Assembly (NCBI GenBank): GCA_005801395.1
Contig: SYDV01000270.1
Coordinates: 1-6,314 of the forward strand
Direction: 5' to 3'
Origin: Planctomycetia bacterium
GTDB taxonomy: Bacteria; Planctomycetota; UBA11346
DNA: 6,314 bases
The position numbers and the translations under genes were made by a program. Shown here piece after piece: positions 6,260 to 6,314 of the stretch (position 1 is the first letter of the stretch; every line of letters starts with the position of its first letter). Below the pieces are notes generated by a model, which was not told the origin of the DNA, searched no databases, and was given only the letters and a program-made list of their open reading frames with translations.

Positions 6260-6314
6260 GACCTCGGACCTCGGACATCGGACATCGGATGTTTGATGTC
6301 CGAGGTCCGAGGTC
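6260..6314. repeat. Heptamer-built perfect inverted repeat at the window edge
   Basis: The arm at 6260-6279 is the exact reverse complement of 6295-6314, giving a 20-bp stem with a 15-base loop (6280-6294). The left arm and loop consist of four tandem 7-base units: CCTCGGA (6262-6268), CCTCGGA (6269-6275), CATCGGA (6276-6282) and CATCGGA (6283-6289). The right arm carries the complementary TCCGAGG units. The structure reaches the last base of the window and may continue. It lies upstream of the hemerythrin-like gene, so it is not that gene's terminator. It could be a dispersed intergenic repeat or a terminator for a gene beyond the edge. Confidence 0.85.

Overview
This 6.3 kb window looks like the chromosome of a moderate-GC Gram-negative bacterium, most likely a gammaproteobacterium. 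The evidence is an outer-membrane beta-barrel protein with a signal peptide and a C-terminal Phe, Shine-Dalgarno-led genes, and a GTP-type PEP carboxykinase. I cannot place it to genus. I see no tRNA, rRNA, CRISPR array, transposase or phage gene.

Left part (1-3289): a small minus-strand gene for an 88-residue protein with an Ig-like/beta-sandwich look (37-303) is divergent from a two-gene plus-strand operon. The operon encodes a membrane-bound family 2 glycosyltransferase with the processive-synthase motif set. This is followed, with an ATGA stop/start overlap, by an exported TPR plus outer-membrane beta-barrel protein of the YaiO type. Together they resemble a minimal synthase-and-export pair for a surface polysaccharide, comparable in layout to E. 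coli YaiP/YaiO and, more loosely, PgaC/PgaA. No deacetylase, PilZ domain or accessory subunit is visible. The glycosyltransferase start is uncertain because the best ribosome binding site belongs to an out-of-frame ATG.

Right part (3373-6170): two minus-strand genes. pckG (GTP-dependent phosphoenolpyruvate carboxykinase, essentially all catalytic motifs present) converges on the YaiO-like gene. Upstream of it, 131 bases away, is a hemerythrin-like di-iron protein related to the YtfE/RIC/ScdA iron-sulfur cluster repair group, with a non-canonical N-terminal domain. Its upstream region holds overlapping GATA/TATC palindromes that could be an operator.

Right edge (6260-6314): a perfect 20-bp inverted repeat built from 7-base units (CCTCGGA/CATCGGA and their complements) runs to the last base of the window. 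It is the most unusual non-coding structure here. The two enzyme genes look like ordinary housekeeping and stress genes. The items most worth following are the glycosyltransferase/YaiO pair with its odd translation start, and the heptamer hairpin.
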